Assembly (NCBI RefSeq): GCF_045291395.1
Contig: NZ_CP152342.1
Span: forward strand, 930,001-994,000
Source: MR-S7 sp000400995
GTDB taxonomy: Bacteria > Pseudomonadota > Gammaproteobacteria > Burkholderiales > Burkholderiaceae_C
Length of the DNA stretch: 64,000 nucleotides
Direction of reading: 5' to 3'
Under the pieces are notes generated by a model. The model searched no databases, was not told where the DNA came from, and saw only the letters and a list, made by a program, of their open reading frames with translations. A program made the translations under genes and the position numbers. Shown here in pieces: positions 24,821-35,881 of this stretch; within the stretch, counting starts at the first letter, position 1; the number at the start of each line of letters is the position of its first letter.

Positions 24821-25660
24821 ATGAAGAGGTTCATCATTGGGATAGTAGGTGGCTTGTTGGCTCTGGGGGCACATTCGCAGATATGGATATATTCACCAAT
24901 ATTCAAAAATGCTGGAATGTATGAGCTGGATGACTGTAGGGTGCCCGAGGGAGTCAAGTTTGCTAGATTTTATTCTTCGCCTCATAATCAAACAAAAGTC
25001 GAGCGATATGTGAAATTCCGCAATGAGGTTGAGACATATAAAATGGTGGGAACTCCTACGGCAAAAAATCCGGAGAAGGTCATCGTCCACGGACCGACTC
25101 AGACGCAAAAATGCACGACTGGTGCCGATCCCTATGGAAAATACCAGTCCCTATCGTTCAAGCTGCGGACATGGAACTTTTATAGTACACCGACTGGAAA
25201 TCATATCGCCATGATGATGCGTGGCGCTTACAGCAACATGGATGTGGTTGGTCAAGAGCAGTATACCGGGGCAGGTCTGGCGCTATTCGGATCATCCGAT
25301 CCTGGTGGTAGTGTGATGGGGGAGTATTTTCGGCATCCAGGCGGTAATTATATGGAGCCGATAAGCGCTGCGCAGAAACAATTTAAATTGAATGATGGAG
25401 TGACTTATCAATTCAACGTGCATTCGGCTCCTACTGGAATCTCCTATTCCGTAACAAATACCATTACAAATGAGGTGCTGCCATGGCATCACTTTGCAAC
25501 CTACGATGTCAATAACCCGTCAGCACGTCCCATGCTATTTGATTCGGGAATGGTCTTCGCAGTGCTGTGTAACGATGGTGTTGGCGCTTCCTGTATGGAT
25601 GGGGGTGGCGAGTTTTCGGTGGATATCTGGGACATCCACTCTGGATGGTTCACGCCGTAG
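24821..25660 (+). CDS. AT-rich secreted cargo (moron) protein, unknown function
   Basis: This 279-residue protein has a signal peptide (MKRFIIGIVGGLLALGAHS-Q) and a mature chain rich in Tyr, Ser, Gly and Asn with four cysteines (DDCRV, QKCTTG, VLCNDG, ASCMDG), as in an exported beta-sandwich protein. Codon and base use are much more AT-rich than its neighbours, so it was acquired separately. It lies between the lysis cassette and attR, the classic spot for phage lysogenic-conversion genes, with AGAGAGGG before the ATG. WYT-like and polysaccharide-lyase-like folds were considered but no family could be assigned. Confidence 0.75.
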   Translation: MKRFIIGIVGGLLALGAHSQIWIYSPIFKNAGMYELDDCRVPEGVKFARFYSSPHNQTKVERYVKFRNEVETYKMVGTPTAKNPEKVIVHGPTQTQKCTTGADPYGKYQSLSFKLRTWNFYSTPTGNHIAMMMRGAYSNMDVVGQEQYTGAGLALFGSSDPGGSVMGEYFRHPGGNYMEPISAAQKQFKLNDGVTYQFNVHSAPTGISYSVTNTITNEVLPWHHFATYDVNNPSARPMLFDSGMVFAVLCNDGVGASCMDGGGEFSVDIWDIHSGWFTP

Positions 25661-25669
25661 TCGGTGCGA

Positions 25670-25838
25670 CGCTCCTCCTGAGAGGGGCGCCGCGGCTCTT
25701 TGGGGGCAGGCGGCCGGGTTCTCGCCTTCCAGCGTGCGTAACGCCTACGAGGGCAAGGCCGCCATCGTGGGCCACGACCGCGCGCTGGCTCAGATCGGCG
25801 AGTTGGAAGAAGCCTACTTCGAAGTTCGGCTGGCCTGA
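25670..25838 (+). pseudogene. 3' remnant of a phage gene
   Basis: A frame without a start reads ALWGQAAGFSPSSVRNAYEG, then HDRALAQIGELEEAYFEVRL, ending TGA 25838 that overlaps the next ATG (TGATG). Composition returns to high GC at once after the cargo gene. The coupled stop/start suggests the true C-terminus of an early-region phage gene whose 5' part was replaced by the cargo gene. The call rests on composition and coupling only. Confidence 0.4.
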
Positions 25839-26110
25839 TGGATCAGGTCGCCATCGCCGTGCTCGGCGCGCTGGCCGCCTGGCTGTCCCAGGCCCGTGGC
25901 GCGCAGGCGCGGCGGTGGGCGCCCGTCTTTGGCATGCTCGGGCAGCCGTTCTGGTTCTACGCTTCGTGGAAGGCCCAGCAGTGGGGCATCTTCGCGGTGT
26001 CGGTGCTGTACGCGCTGGCGTGGATGAAGGGGCTGTGGGTGTACTGGATAGCGCCCCAGCAGGGCGGGGTGGATACCATCCAGCTTTCACCCGACAGCAA
26101 GCGCCCATGA
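25838..26110 (+). CDS. Small phage membrane protein (90 aa)
   Basis: This 90-residue protein is highly hydrophobic (AIAVLGALAAWLSQARG, WAPVFGMLGQPFWFYASW, WGIFAVSVLYALAWMKGLWV), with two or three predicted membrane segments. It has no recognisable domain. It is coupled by overlap to the gene fragment before it and to the next gene (ATGA at 26107), the compact style of phage early genes. Role unknown. Confidence 0.6.
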   Translation: MDQVAIAVLGALAAWLSQARGAQARRWAPVFGMLGQPFWFYASWKAQQWGIFAVSVLYALAWMKGLWVYWIAPQQGGVDTIQLSPDSKRP

Positions 26111-26376
26111 TCCTGACCCTTCAAATCAGCAAGATCGAGCCCGGCCACTACCACGCTGCAGTCCTGAACGGCCGTTCGGAGATGGATGAATGGGAAGCCT
26201 CCGGCATCGGGGAGACCATCCGGCAATGCGCCCAAGTGAAGATGCCCGAGCTGTCGGGCTTTCACATCTGGTATGAGCACGTTTGCGCGGGCACGGTGCC
26301 GCTCCAGAAGATGCGCATCGGCCCCGAGGGCATCGCGCAGCGGCTCATGACGCTCCATGGCTCCATCCGGGGCTGA
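26107..26376 (+). CDS. Hypothetical phage protein (89 aa)
   Basis: This 89-residue soluble protein starts MILTLQISKIEPGHYHAAVL and ends with an Arg/Gly-rich tail. No catalytic motif, signal or membrane segment is visible. It is coupled to the membrane-protein gene by ATGA. It is the last gene of the prophage before the noncoding 550 bp leading to attR. Similar small proteins occur in early regions of Burkholderiales phages, but I cannot name one. Confidence 0.55.
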   Translation: MILTLQISKIEPGHYHAAVLNGRSEMDEWEASGIGETIRQCAQVKMPELSGFHIWYEHVCAGTVPLQKMRIGPEGIAQRLMTLHGSIRG

Positions 26377-26395
26377 ACTTGCTGGATATTGGGTT

Positions 26396-26461
26396 GGTTG
26401 ACAGTTCGCCGAATCTGCAAGGTTCGCAGGTTGACAGATCGGCCGTTCTGCAAGGTCGAGC
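26396..26461. repeat. 33-bp imperfect tandem repeat, two units
   Basis: Units at 26396-26428 and 26429-26461 both begin GGTTGACAG and share the later block TCTGCAAGGT. Because it sits downstream of the last phage gene, it could be a protein-binding or regulatory repeat. Confidence 0.55.
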
Positions 26462-26481
26462 CCCACCTCGACCCTCCCAGA

Positions 26482-26505
26482 TTTCGAAATTTCGAAATTT
26501 CGAAA
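26482..26505. repeat. Three tandem TTTCGAAA palindromes
   Basis: The 8-bp palindrome TTTCGAAA is repeated head to tail at 26482, 26490 and 26498, flanked by CCCA and TGGG arms. It is the most AT-rich, self-complementary stretch of the noncoding end. Confidence 0.65.
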
Positions 26506-26520
26506 TTTTTGGGACAGAGC

Positions 26521-26549
26521 AAAGGGATCAGAACTGATCTGACCCTTTT
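26521..26549 (+). terminator. Rho-independent-like hairpin at the end of the phage genes
   Basis: AAAGGG(A)TCAG pairs with CTGACCCTTT across a short loop, with a T run at the 3' side. It could end transcription of the rightward phage genes. Confidence 0.45.
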
Positions 26550-26632
26550 GCAACTCGCTGAAAGATAGTCGCAAAGCGTTGCACTCCACAGTGCATCGCC
26601 CGGGGGCAGAGCACCACCTCGACTCTGGGCGT

Positions 26633-26673
26633 GTTAATTTTCCCCGCCTACGTTGTAGGTCTAAAAAATTAAC
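26633..26673. other. Long two-stem hairpin, function unknown
   Basis: Outer arms GTTAATTTT (26633-26641) and AAAATTAAC (26665-26673) are exact inverses. Inside, CCTAC (26647-26651) pairs with GTAGG (26655-26659). The structure lies in the noncoding phage end. Confidence 0.5.
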
Positions 26674-26828
26674 ATGGGCGGCTACGCGCGGACCGGTGTC
26701 CGCTCCTGCGCCGGGTGAGCGCGGCAGGCCACTCGCTCTCGCGCCGCGCCCGGGCGGCGCTACCCTCGCGTTGGAGCCGCGCCAGAGCAAGGGTAGAACG
26801 GCAAGCTACCAACTCCCGCGCCGCCCTC

Positions 26829-26850
26829 CAGGGAACTCTTTGGGGAACTT
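26829..26850. promoter_or_regulatory. Candidate integrase arm-type sites near attR
   Basis: CAGGGAACT and GGGGAACTT, 4 bp apart, repeat the pair at 17625-17645. They lie about 80 bp inside attR, on the phage side. Confidence 0.55.
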
Positions 26851-26929
26851 GCTGTAGATCGTTGTCGGGGGATGGGGTGCGCTTTCCTCTGGAGCCCCGA
26901 CATTTTCCGACTACAATGCCCCTCAGAAG

Positions 26930-26955
26930 TGGTTCGAGTCCAATCGCGCCTACCA
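26930..26955. repeat. attR core (26 bp)
   Basis: An exact copy of the tRNA-Val 3' end (17563-17588) marks the right boundary of the element. Sequence after 26955 is the original chromosome downstream of the tRNA. Confidence 0.93.
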
Positions 26956-27248
26956 TTTTCTCTCCTCGTGGAAGTGACCAGCTTCCACGGCACGCAGGAG
27001 AGTTCAGCCTTCCTTTTTCCTTTCGCCTTGCGACGTCTTGGTGCATTCGTGCGCCAGGTTGCTATCCCTGTGCCGGGCGCGGGGCTTGGGGAAGCGCCCG
27101 GCAACTGGAAGCCGACGCGCTACAATAGGAGGCTTTCCCGCAAAAAACGTCGCCCGGCCGCATCCAAAGCAATCTTCAACTAGCAGCAGTCCTCAGGAAC
27201 CGTCTTCCCGAGGGCTCCCGGGCGACCCGCAACCCATCGGAGAACCCA
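26956..27248 (+). other. carA upstream region
   Basis: No gene is seen. CGTGGAAG and CTTCCACG (26967-26989) form a hairpin near attR. TACAAT at 27121-27126 is a plausible -10 box for carA, without a good -35. GTCGCCCGG (27149-27157) and CCGGGCGAC (27218-27226) are exact inverses 60 bp apart in the likely carA leader. Confidence 0.5.
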
Positions 27249-28421
<1,173 letters not shown>

Positions 28422-28437
28422 AGGAAATCCTGGCGCC

Positions 28438-28821
28438 ATGAAACTCTTCAGCTTCCCGGCCGCGGCGCTCGAGAAGGCGATCCACAAGCGCATGCTCACG
28501 CTGCCCGCGCCGCACCGCGAATGGTTCGCCGAACGCTGGCAGCAAAAGCCCTACAAGAAGGCGTTCGTGGAGAACAAGGCCATGCCGCTGGTCACGCTGA
28601 TCGCCAAGGGCAAGACCTGGGATAACGCCACCTTCGCCGAAGGCCTGCGCGAATGGGGCGTGACCTTCTACGAGGCCGAAGCCGAGGTGCTGCGCCCGCT
28701 GGTGCAGGGCGATGGCCTGATCCAGCTCATGCAGAAGAACCTGCCCGCCGAGCGCGCCCAGGCGCTGCTGGACCGGCTTGACGCACGGCGCCCCGTGGCA
28801 GTTTCCGCCGCCACCGACTGA
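28438..28821 (+). CDS. Small protein between carA and carB, unknown
   Basis: This 127-residue basic protein starts MKLFSFPAAALEKAIHKRML. It is predicted helical, with KPYKKAFVENKAMPLVTLIA and a C-terminal amphipathic region (LIQLMQKNLPAERAQALLDR). It has no signal peptide, membrane segment or recognisable domain. An AAGGAA precedes the ATG, and carB follows after 11 bp, so it is co-transcribed with carAB. Comparable small genes sit between carA and carB in related bacteria from memory; function unknown. Confidence 0.75.
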   Translation: MKLFSFPAAALEKAIHKRMLTLPAPHREWFAERWQQKPYKKAFVENKAMPLVTLIAKGKTWDNATFAEGLREWGVTFYEAEAEVLRPLVQGDGLIQLMQKNLPAERAQALLDRLDARRPVAVSAATD

Positions 28822-28832
28822 ACCGATACACC

Positions 28833-32074
<3,242 letters not shown>

Positions 32075-32083
32075 CGGCCTGGC

Positions 32084-32111
32084 TTGATCTTGCCGCCGCA
32101 CGCGGCATAAT
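32084..32111 (+). promoter_or_regulatory. greA promoter
   Basis: TTGATC at 32084-32089 and CATAAT at 32106-32111 are separated by 16 bp. The promoter lies just after the carB stop and drives the greA leader. Confidence 0.65.
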
Positions 32112-32124
32112 CAAGCGCTGAACT

Positions 32125-32161
32125 GAAACCGCCGCCCGGCAACGCGCGGCGGTTTCCTTTT
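32125..32161 (+). terminator. Terminator-like hairpin in the greA leader
   Basis: GAAACCGCCGC (32125-32135) pairs with GCGGCGGTTTC (32146-32156), followed by CTTTT. It lies between the greA promoter and the greA start (32179). It ends carB transcription and may also attenuate greA, as in the E. coli greA leader that yields GraL RNA. Confidence 0.75.
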
Positions 32162-32178
32162 CACGGAGACTTTTTCCC

Positions 32179-32655
32179 ATGGCCACCATTCCCATCACCA
32201 AGCGCGGCGCCGAGAAGCTCAAGGAAGAGCTGCACCGCCTCAAGACCGTCGACCGGCCCGCGGTGATCAACGCCATCGCCGAGGCGCGTGCCCAGGGCGA
32301 TTTGAGCGAGAACGCCGAGTACGAGGCAGCCAAGGACCGCCAGGGCTTCATCGAGGGCCGCATCCAGGAGGTGGAGGGCAAGCTCTCCGCCGCGCAGATC
32401 ATCGACCCCTCGGCGCTCGACGCGGGCGGCCGCGTGGTCTTCGGCGCCACCGTGGAACTGGAGGACGAGGACAGCGGCGACACGGTGAAGTACCAGATCG
32501 TCGGCGAGGACGAGGCCGACCTGAAGCTGGGCCTCATCAACGTCTCCAGCCCCATCGCCCGCGCGCTCATCGGCAAGGAAGAGGGCGACACCGCCGAAGT
32601 GCAGGCCCCGGGCGGCGTGCGCCGCTACGAAGTGGTGGCCGTCAGCTACCTCTGA
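32179..32655 (+). CDS. greA: Transcription elongation factor GreA
   Basis: This 158-residue factor has the N-terminal coiled coil (ITKRGAEKLKEELHRLKTV), the acidic tip (LSENAEYEAAKDRQGFIEGR) and the C-terminal FKBP-like domain (GATVELEDEDSGD, SSPIARALIGKEEGD). It rescues backtracked RNA polymerase by stimulating transcript cleavage. The length is normal. It has its own promoter and a hairpin in its leader, and the next gene starts 2 bp after its stop. Confidence 0.97.
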   Translation: MATIPITKRGAEKLKEELHRLKTVDRPAVINAIAEARAQGDLSENAEYEAAKDRQGFIEGRIQEVEGKLSAAQIIDPSALDAGGRVVFGATVELEDEDSGDTVKYQIVGEDEADLKLGLINVSSPIARALIGKEEGDTAEVQAPGGVRRYEVVAVSYL

Positions 32656-32657
32656 GC

Positions 32658-33071
32658 ATGTACGAACGCCTGCCCGTGCTGGCCGCCGCCCTCTGGTGGG
32701 GCAGCCTGTCGGCCATCGGCTTCGTGGCCGTGCCGCTGCTGTTCGCGCACCTGCCCACGCCGGCCATGGCGGGCCACATGGCGGCCAAGCTGTTCGCGGC
32801 GCAGACTTACATTTCGATAGCGGCTTGCGCTTGCCTGCTGGTGCTTTCCAAGCGAAAACATGCCGAAAAGACCGAACAATGGGCGCAAGCAGCTATGGTT
32901 TTTGTGATCCTCGGCCTGCTGCTGGCCCTGCTGGTGCAGTACGGCGTGGCGCCGCGCATCGTGGCGCGCGAGAATCTGCGGCTGTGGCACGGCGTGGGCA
33001 GCGGCATGTATTTCGTCCAATGGCTGTGCGCGGGCATCACGTTGTGGAAGACGGCGAAGCAAGGGAGTTAG
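32658..33071 (+). CDS. DUF4149-type membrane protein
   Basis: This 137-residue protein has four predicted helices (ALWWGSLSAIGFVAVPLLF, AQTYISIAACACLLVLS, AMVFVILGLLLALLVQYGV, MYFVQWLCAGITLW), the DUF4149 layout. The segment coding for the loop KRKHAEKTEQWAQ is less GC-rich and bears two inverted arms that match the dispersed hairpin repeat (32816-32830 and 32883-32896). The repeat therefore appears to have been inserted in frame and become coding. It is coupled to greA by 2 bp. Function unknown. Confidence 0.85.
   Translation: MYERLPVLAAALWWGSLSAIGFVAVPLLFAHLPTPAMAGHMAAKLFAAQTYISIAACACLLVLSKRKHAEKTEQWAQAAMVFVILGLLLALLVQYGVAPRIVARENLRLWHGVGSGMYFVQWLCAGITLWKTAKQGS
32816..32896. repeat. Repeat-derived inverted arms inside the DUF4149 gene
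   Basis: GATAGCGGCTTGCGC (32816-32830) and GCGCAAGCAGCTAT (32883-32896) are inverse copies of the ATAGCTGCTTGCGC segment that flanks the dispersed repeat elsewhere. Here both lie in coding sequence. Confidence 0.65.
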
Positions 33072-33073
33072 CC

Positions 33074-33942
33074 ATGGAATCCCAGGTCATCCGTATCGAG
33101 GGCAGCGACTGGCAGGCCGTGCAGGGCAATGACGCCTGGCGCGCGGCGCTGGAGGCCGGCAAGGTGCTGTTCTTTCCAAGCCTGGGCTTCGAACTGCAGC
33201 CCGAGGAGCGCCCGCTGCTGCGTCCCGACGTGCGCGACCCCGGCGCGCGCAACATCAGCCTGAACGTCGACGGCAGCCTCAAGGGCGCGGCGGGCGACGC
33301 CGCCACGCAGGCCCTGCTGGCGGGCATGATCGGGCGCTTCCGCCAGCAGGCGCTGGGCCTGGTCGATGCGCTGCTGCCCCACTACACCTCCGCGCTGCGC
33401 ATGGCGCCGACCAGCTACCGTCCCATGCAGGTGGAAAGCCGCCAGCAGTCCTGGCGCGCCGACGACCGGCGCCTGCATGTGGACGCCTTCCCTCGCGCCC
33501 CAACTACGGCGAGCGCATCCTGCGCGTGTTCGCCAACGTCAATCCCGACGGCGTGCCGCGCGTGTGGCGCGTGGGCGAGCCCTTCGAGACGGTGGCGCGC
33601 ACGTTCCTGCCCAAGGCCAAGCCGTATTCCGCATGGCAGGCCAAGGTGCTGCAGGCGCTGCATGTGACCAAGTCTTTGCGCAGCGAGTACGACCATCTGA
33701 TGCTGCAACTGCACGACGGCATGAAGCGTGACATGGCGTACCAGCAGAGCAGCCCGCAGGAAACGGTGCCGTTTCCCGCCGGATCGGTGTGGGTGTGCTT
33801 CTCGGACCAGGCCACGCACGCGGTCATGTCGGGCCAGTACATGCTGGAGCAGACGCTGCATCTGCCCGCCGACCACGCCTACGACAAGGAGGCGAGTCCG
33901 CTGGCGATCCTCACGCGGCTGACAGGCAGGCAGTTGGTCTGA
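33074..33942 (+). CDS. kdoO: Kdo hydroxylase (KdoO-like), -1 shift near 33490
   Basis: Together the two frames encode about 290 residues resembling the Fe(II)/2-oxoglutarate-dependent Kdo hydroxylase that acts on the lipopolysaccharide inner core. The N-terminal part holds FFPSLGFELQPEERPLLRPD and the metal-binding LHVDAFP. After the break come FANVNPDGVPRVWRVGEPFE, a helical region and the final SVWVCFSDQATHAVMSGQY. The shift lies in TTCCCTCG at 33490-33492; one extra C would restore FPSRPNYGERILRVF. Outer-membrane function fits the glycosyltransferase next door. Confidence 0.85.
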
Positions 33943-33954
33943 TCACTTGCGCCA

Positions 33955-34722
33955 TCACTCACGCCAGTGCCGGTCGACCCAACTCGCTGGCTTGATGAAC
34001 CCCATGCGCTTGTTGCGCCGCCCCGCCAGCGCATCGGGCGGGTTGCATTCGCCGTGGAAGATCATGATGCGCGCACCGGCGGGCACGAAAGGCTCGTGCC
34101 AGTAGTTGGCGGGCCATGCCGGGATGCCGTGGTACTTGAAGCTCGGGCACCAGCCCTCGGGCCAGTACGAGAGCTTGCCCTGCCGGTTCAGGAATTTCGA
34201 GAGGAACGTCTGCTCGTTGCGGTAGTTCGCCTGCACCTCGTCCATGTGCTCGCGGAAGTACGCGAGCACGTCGGCATGCGCACCCAGCTCGAAGCGGTAG
34301 ACCGACGAGTTGCCCGTGATCCGCCGGCCGAAGCGCCAGAAGCGCGGGTAGTCGTGGATGATGAGGAACTCGCCCGGCTGCTCGAAGAATGCGTCGAGCG
34401 AGCCGACGACCACCACGTCCACGTCCAGGAACAGCGCGGTGCCGCGCAGGCCGTGCAGGTCGGCTTCGAACGTGGTGAGTTTCTTCCACGCGCCGTCGCG
34501 CTGGCCCGGCGCCAGGTGCAGGTTCAAGGGCGGAATGGGCAGGCACTTCACCTCGGGGCGGATGCCGGTGCCGTCGTCGGTCAGGCAGACGAAGTTGAAC
34601 TCGCCGCTCAGGTGGCGGCGCACCATGGCGTAGAGGCGGTTGACGTACTCCGGGCCGTACTTGGTGCCCCATTTCATGCAGAGCACATGGCGCTGGGCGG
34701 CAACCCGTTGGGCGGCGGTCAC
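33955..34722 (-). CDS. Glycosyltransferase (GT-A-like), LPS-type
   Basis: This 255-residue protein has an N-terminal HVLCMKWGTKYGPEYVNRLY, then FNFVCLTDDGTGI, the metal-binding DxD-like LFLDVDVVVVGSLDAF and aromatic C-terminal motifs (YWPEGWCPSFKYHGIPAWP). The DVDVVV motif and fold order suggest a nucleotide-sugar transferase. GTG 34722 is used so that the first beta strand is included; the first ATG (34677) would cut into it. It converges with the Kdo hydroxylase gene and abuts yhbY. Its acceptor is unknown; a role in envelope glycan synthesis is inferred. Confidence 0.8.
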   Translation of the reverse strand: MTAAQRVAAQRHVLCMKWGTKYGPEYVNRLYAMVRRHLSGEFNFVCLTDDGTGIRPEVKCLPIPPLNLHLAPGQRDGAWKKLTTFEADLHGLRGTALFLDVDVVVVGSLDAFFEQPGEFLIIHDYPRFWRFGRRITGNSSVYRFELGAHADVLAYFREHMDEVQANYRNEQTFLSKFLNRQGKLSYWPEGWCPSFKYHGIPAWPANYWHEPFVPAGARIMIFHGECNPPDALAGRRNKRMGFIKPASWVDRHWRE

Positions 34723-34723
34723 G

Positions 34724-35197
34724 TCAGTCCGCCTGGCGCTTCTTCACCGATTTCTGCTTGGGCTTGGCGCGCTTGATCTGGCCGCCCGCCGTGAGGCGCT
34801 GGTTGCCGAGCACGCGCAACTGCTTCACCTCGGGCTTCTGGCCGGCGCGCTTGCTGAACTTGAGCACCTTCACGTCGCGTGGACCGGGCATGCGGTCCTC
34901 ATCGACGGCCTTTTCCTTGGCCGGGATCGGGCGCCAGAGCACGAGCAACTTGCCGATGTGCTGGACGGGCGCGGCGTTCAGGTCGTCGGCCAGCTTCTGG
35001 TACATGGCCTCGCGCGCCGCGCGGTCGTCGCCGAACACGCGTACCTTGATGAGGCCGTGGGCGTTCAGGGCCGCGTCGATTTCCTTTTGCACGGCGGGCG
35101 TGAGGCCGTCGCCGCCGATCAGGACCACGGGATCGAGGTGGTGGGCGTCGGCGCGGTGTGCGCGGCGCTCGGCGGGCGTCAGTTGGATTTGGGGCAT
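34724..35197 (-). CDS. yhbY: YhbY-family RNA-binding protein with a long basic tail
   Basis: This 157-residue protein carries a CRS1/YhbY (CRM) domain over residues 1-97 (LTPAERRAHRADAHHLDPVV, LIGGDGLTPAVQKEIDAAL, GLIKVRVFGDDRAAREAMYQ). The E. coli protein ends there. Here about 60 extra residues follow, with VKVLKFSKRAGQKPEVKQLR and a Lys/Arg-rich end (KRAKPKQKSVKKRQAD). It binds RNA and is linked to large-subunit ribosome assembly. It is divergent from rlmE across 21 bp, the same layout as in enterobacteria. Confidence 0.92.
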   Translation of the reverse strand: MPQIQLTPAERRAHRADAHHLDPVVLIGGDGLTPAVQKEIDAALNAHGLIKVRVFGDDRAAREAMYQKLADDLNAAPVQHIGKLLVLWRPIPAKEKAVDEDRMPGPRDVKVLKFSKRAGQKPEVKQLRVLGNQRLTAGGQIKRAKPKQKSVKKRQAD

Positions 35198-35218
35198 GGG
35201 CCGTATTATCTCAATCAC

Positions 35219-35881
35219 ATGAAAGCCCAGACGAAAAGCAAAAAAGTGAACAAGGCGTGGCTCAACGACCACGTCAACGATCCTTACGTGAAAGCCGCGC
35301 AGAAGGACGGCTACCGCGCGCGCGCCGCCTACAAGCTCAAGGAGATCGACGAGCAGTTCGGCCTCATCCGGACCGGCCACGTGGTGGTGGACCTGGGCAG
35401 CAGCCCCGGCGCCTGGAGCCAGTACGTGCGCCGCCGCCTCGCGCCGGGCGGTGCGGCCGCGGGAAGGCTCGACGGAGCCATCATCGCGCTGGACATCCTG
35501 CCCATGGAGCCCATCGAGGGCGTGACCTTCCTGCAGGGCGACTTCCGCGAAGAGGAGGTGCTCGCGCGCCTGCAGGAGGCGGTGCAGGGCCGCGCGGTGG
35601 ATGTGGTGGTGTCCGACATGGCGCCCAACCTCTCGGGCGTGGAATCGGTGGACGCGGTGCGCATCGCGCACCTGATCGAACTGGCCGTGGATTTCGCCGT
35701 GCACCACCTCAAGCCCGAGGGGGCGCTGGTCGTGAAGCTGTTCCACGGCAGCGGCTATACGCAGCTGGTGCAGCTCTTCAAGGAGACCTTCCGCGTGGTC
35801 AAGCCCGTCAAGCCCAAGGCGTCGCGCGACAAGTCCTCCGAAACCTTCCTGGTGGGCATCGGCCTCAAGCACCCCGCCTGA
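35219..35881 (+). CDS. rlmE: 23S rRNA U2552 2'-O-methyltransferase
   Basis: This 220-residue FtsJ-type SAM methyltransferase has the catalytic K-D-K-E tetrad in context: AYKLKEIDEQF, SAM-binding VVDLGSSPGAWSQY, VVVSDMAPNLSGV, LVVKLFHGSGY and SSETFLVG. It methylates U2552 in the 23S rRNA A-loop late in ribosome assembly. ATG 35219 is used; it is 21 bp from the divergent yhbY. It precedes ftsH by 130 bp, as in E. coli. Confidence 0.96.
   Translation: MKAQTKSKKVNKAWLNDHVNDPYVKAAQKDGYRARAAYKLKEIDEQFGLIRTGHVVVDLGSSPGAWSQYVRRRLAPGGAAAGRLDGAIIALDILPMEPIEGVTFLQGDFREEEVLARLQEAVQGRAVDVVVSDMAPNLSGVESVDAVRIAHLIELAVDFAVHHLKPEGALVVKLFHGSGYTQLVQLFKETFRVVKPVKPKASRDKSSETFLVGIGLKHPA

Larger units (their letters stand above)
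26377..26929. other. Noncoding right end of the prophage
   Basis: No credible gene lies in this stretch. It holds a 33-bp imperfect tandem repeat (26396-26461, each unit starting GGTTGACAG), three tandem TTTCGAAA octamers (26482-26505), a terminator-like hairpin (26521-26549), a long hairpin with arms GTTAATTTT / AAAATTAAC (26633-26673), and paired GGGAACT sites (26829-26850). It probably carries the right-end recombination and regulatory sites. Confidence 0.7.
17563..26955. mobile_element. Deleted prophage integrated in tRNA-Val
   Basis: A 9.4-kb element is bounded by identical 26-bp repeats, the left one being the tRNA 3' end. Contents in order: integrase, excisionase-like protein, helicase C-terminus (all leftward); then rightward six tail-appendage genes, holin, endolysin, XF1762-type protein, Rz/Rz1, an AT-rich cargo gene, a fragment, two small genes and a 550-bp noncoding segment. 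Terminase, portal, capsid, tail tube, repressor and replication genes are absent. The helicase is cut off exactly where the tail genes begin, near 19545, which points to an internal deletion. The element can no longer make virions alone. Confidence 0.9.

Noticed and set aside
26482..26505. CRISPR-like array
   Set aside because: The TTTCGAAA units are immediate tandem octamers without spacers.
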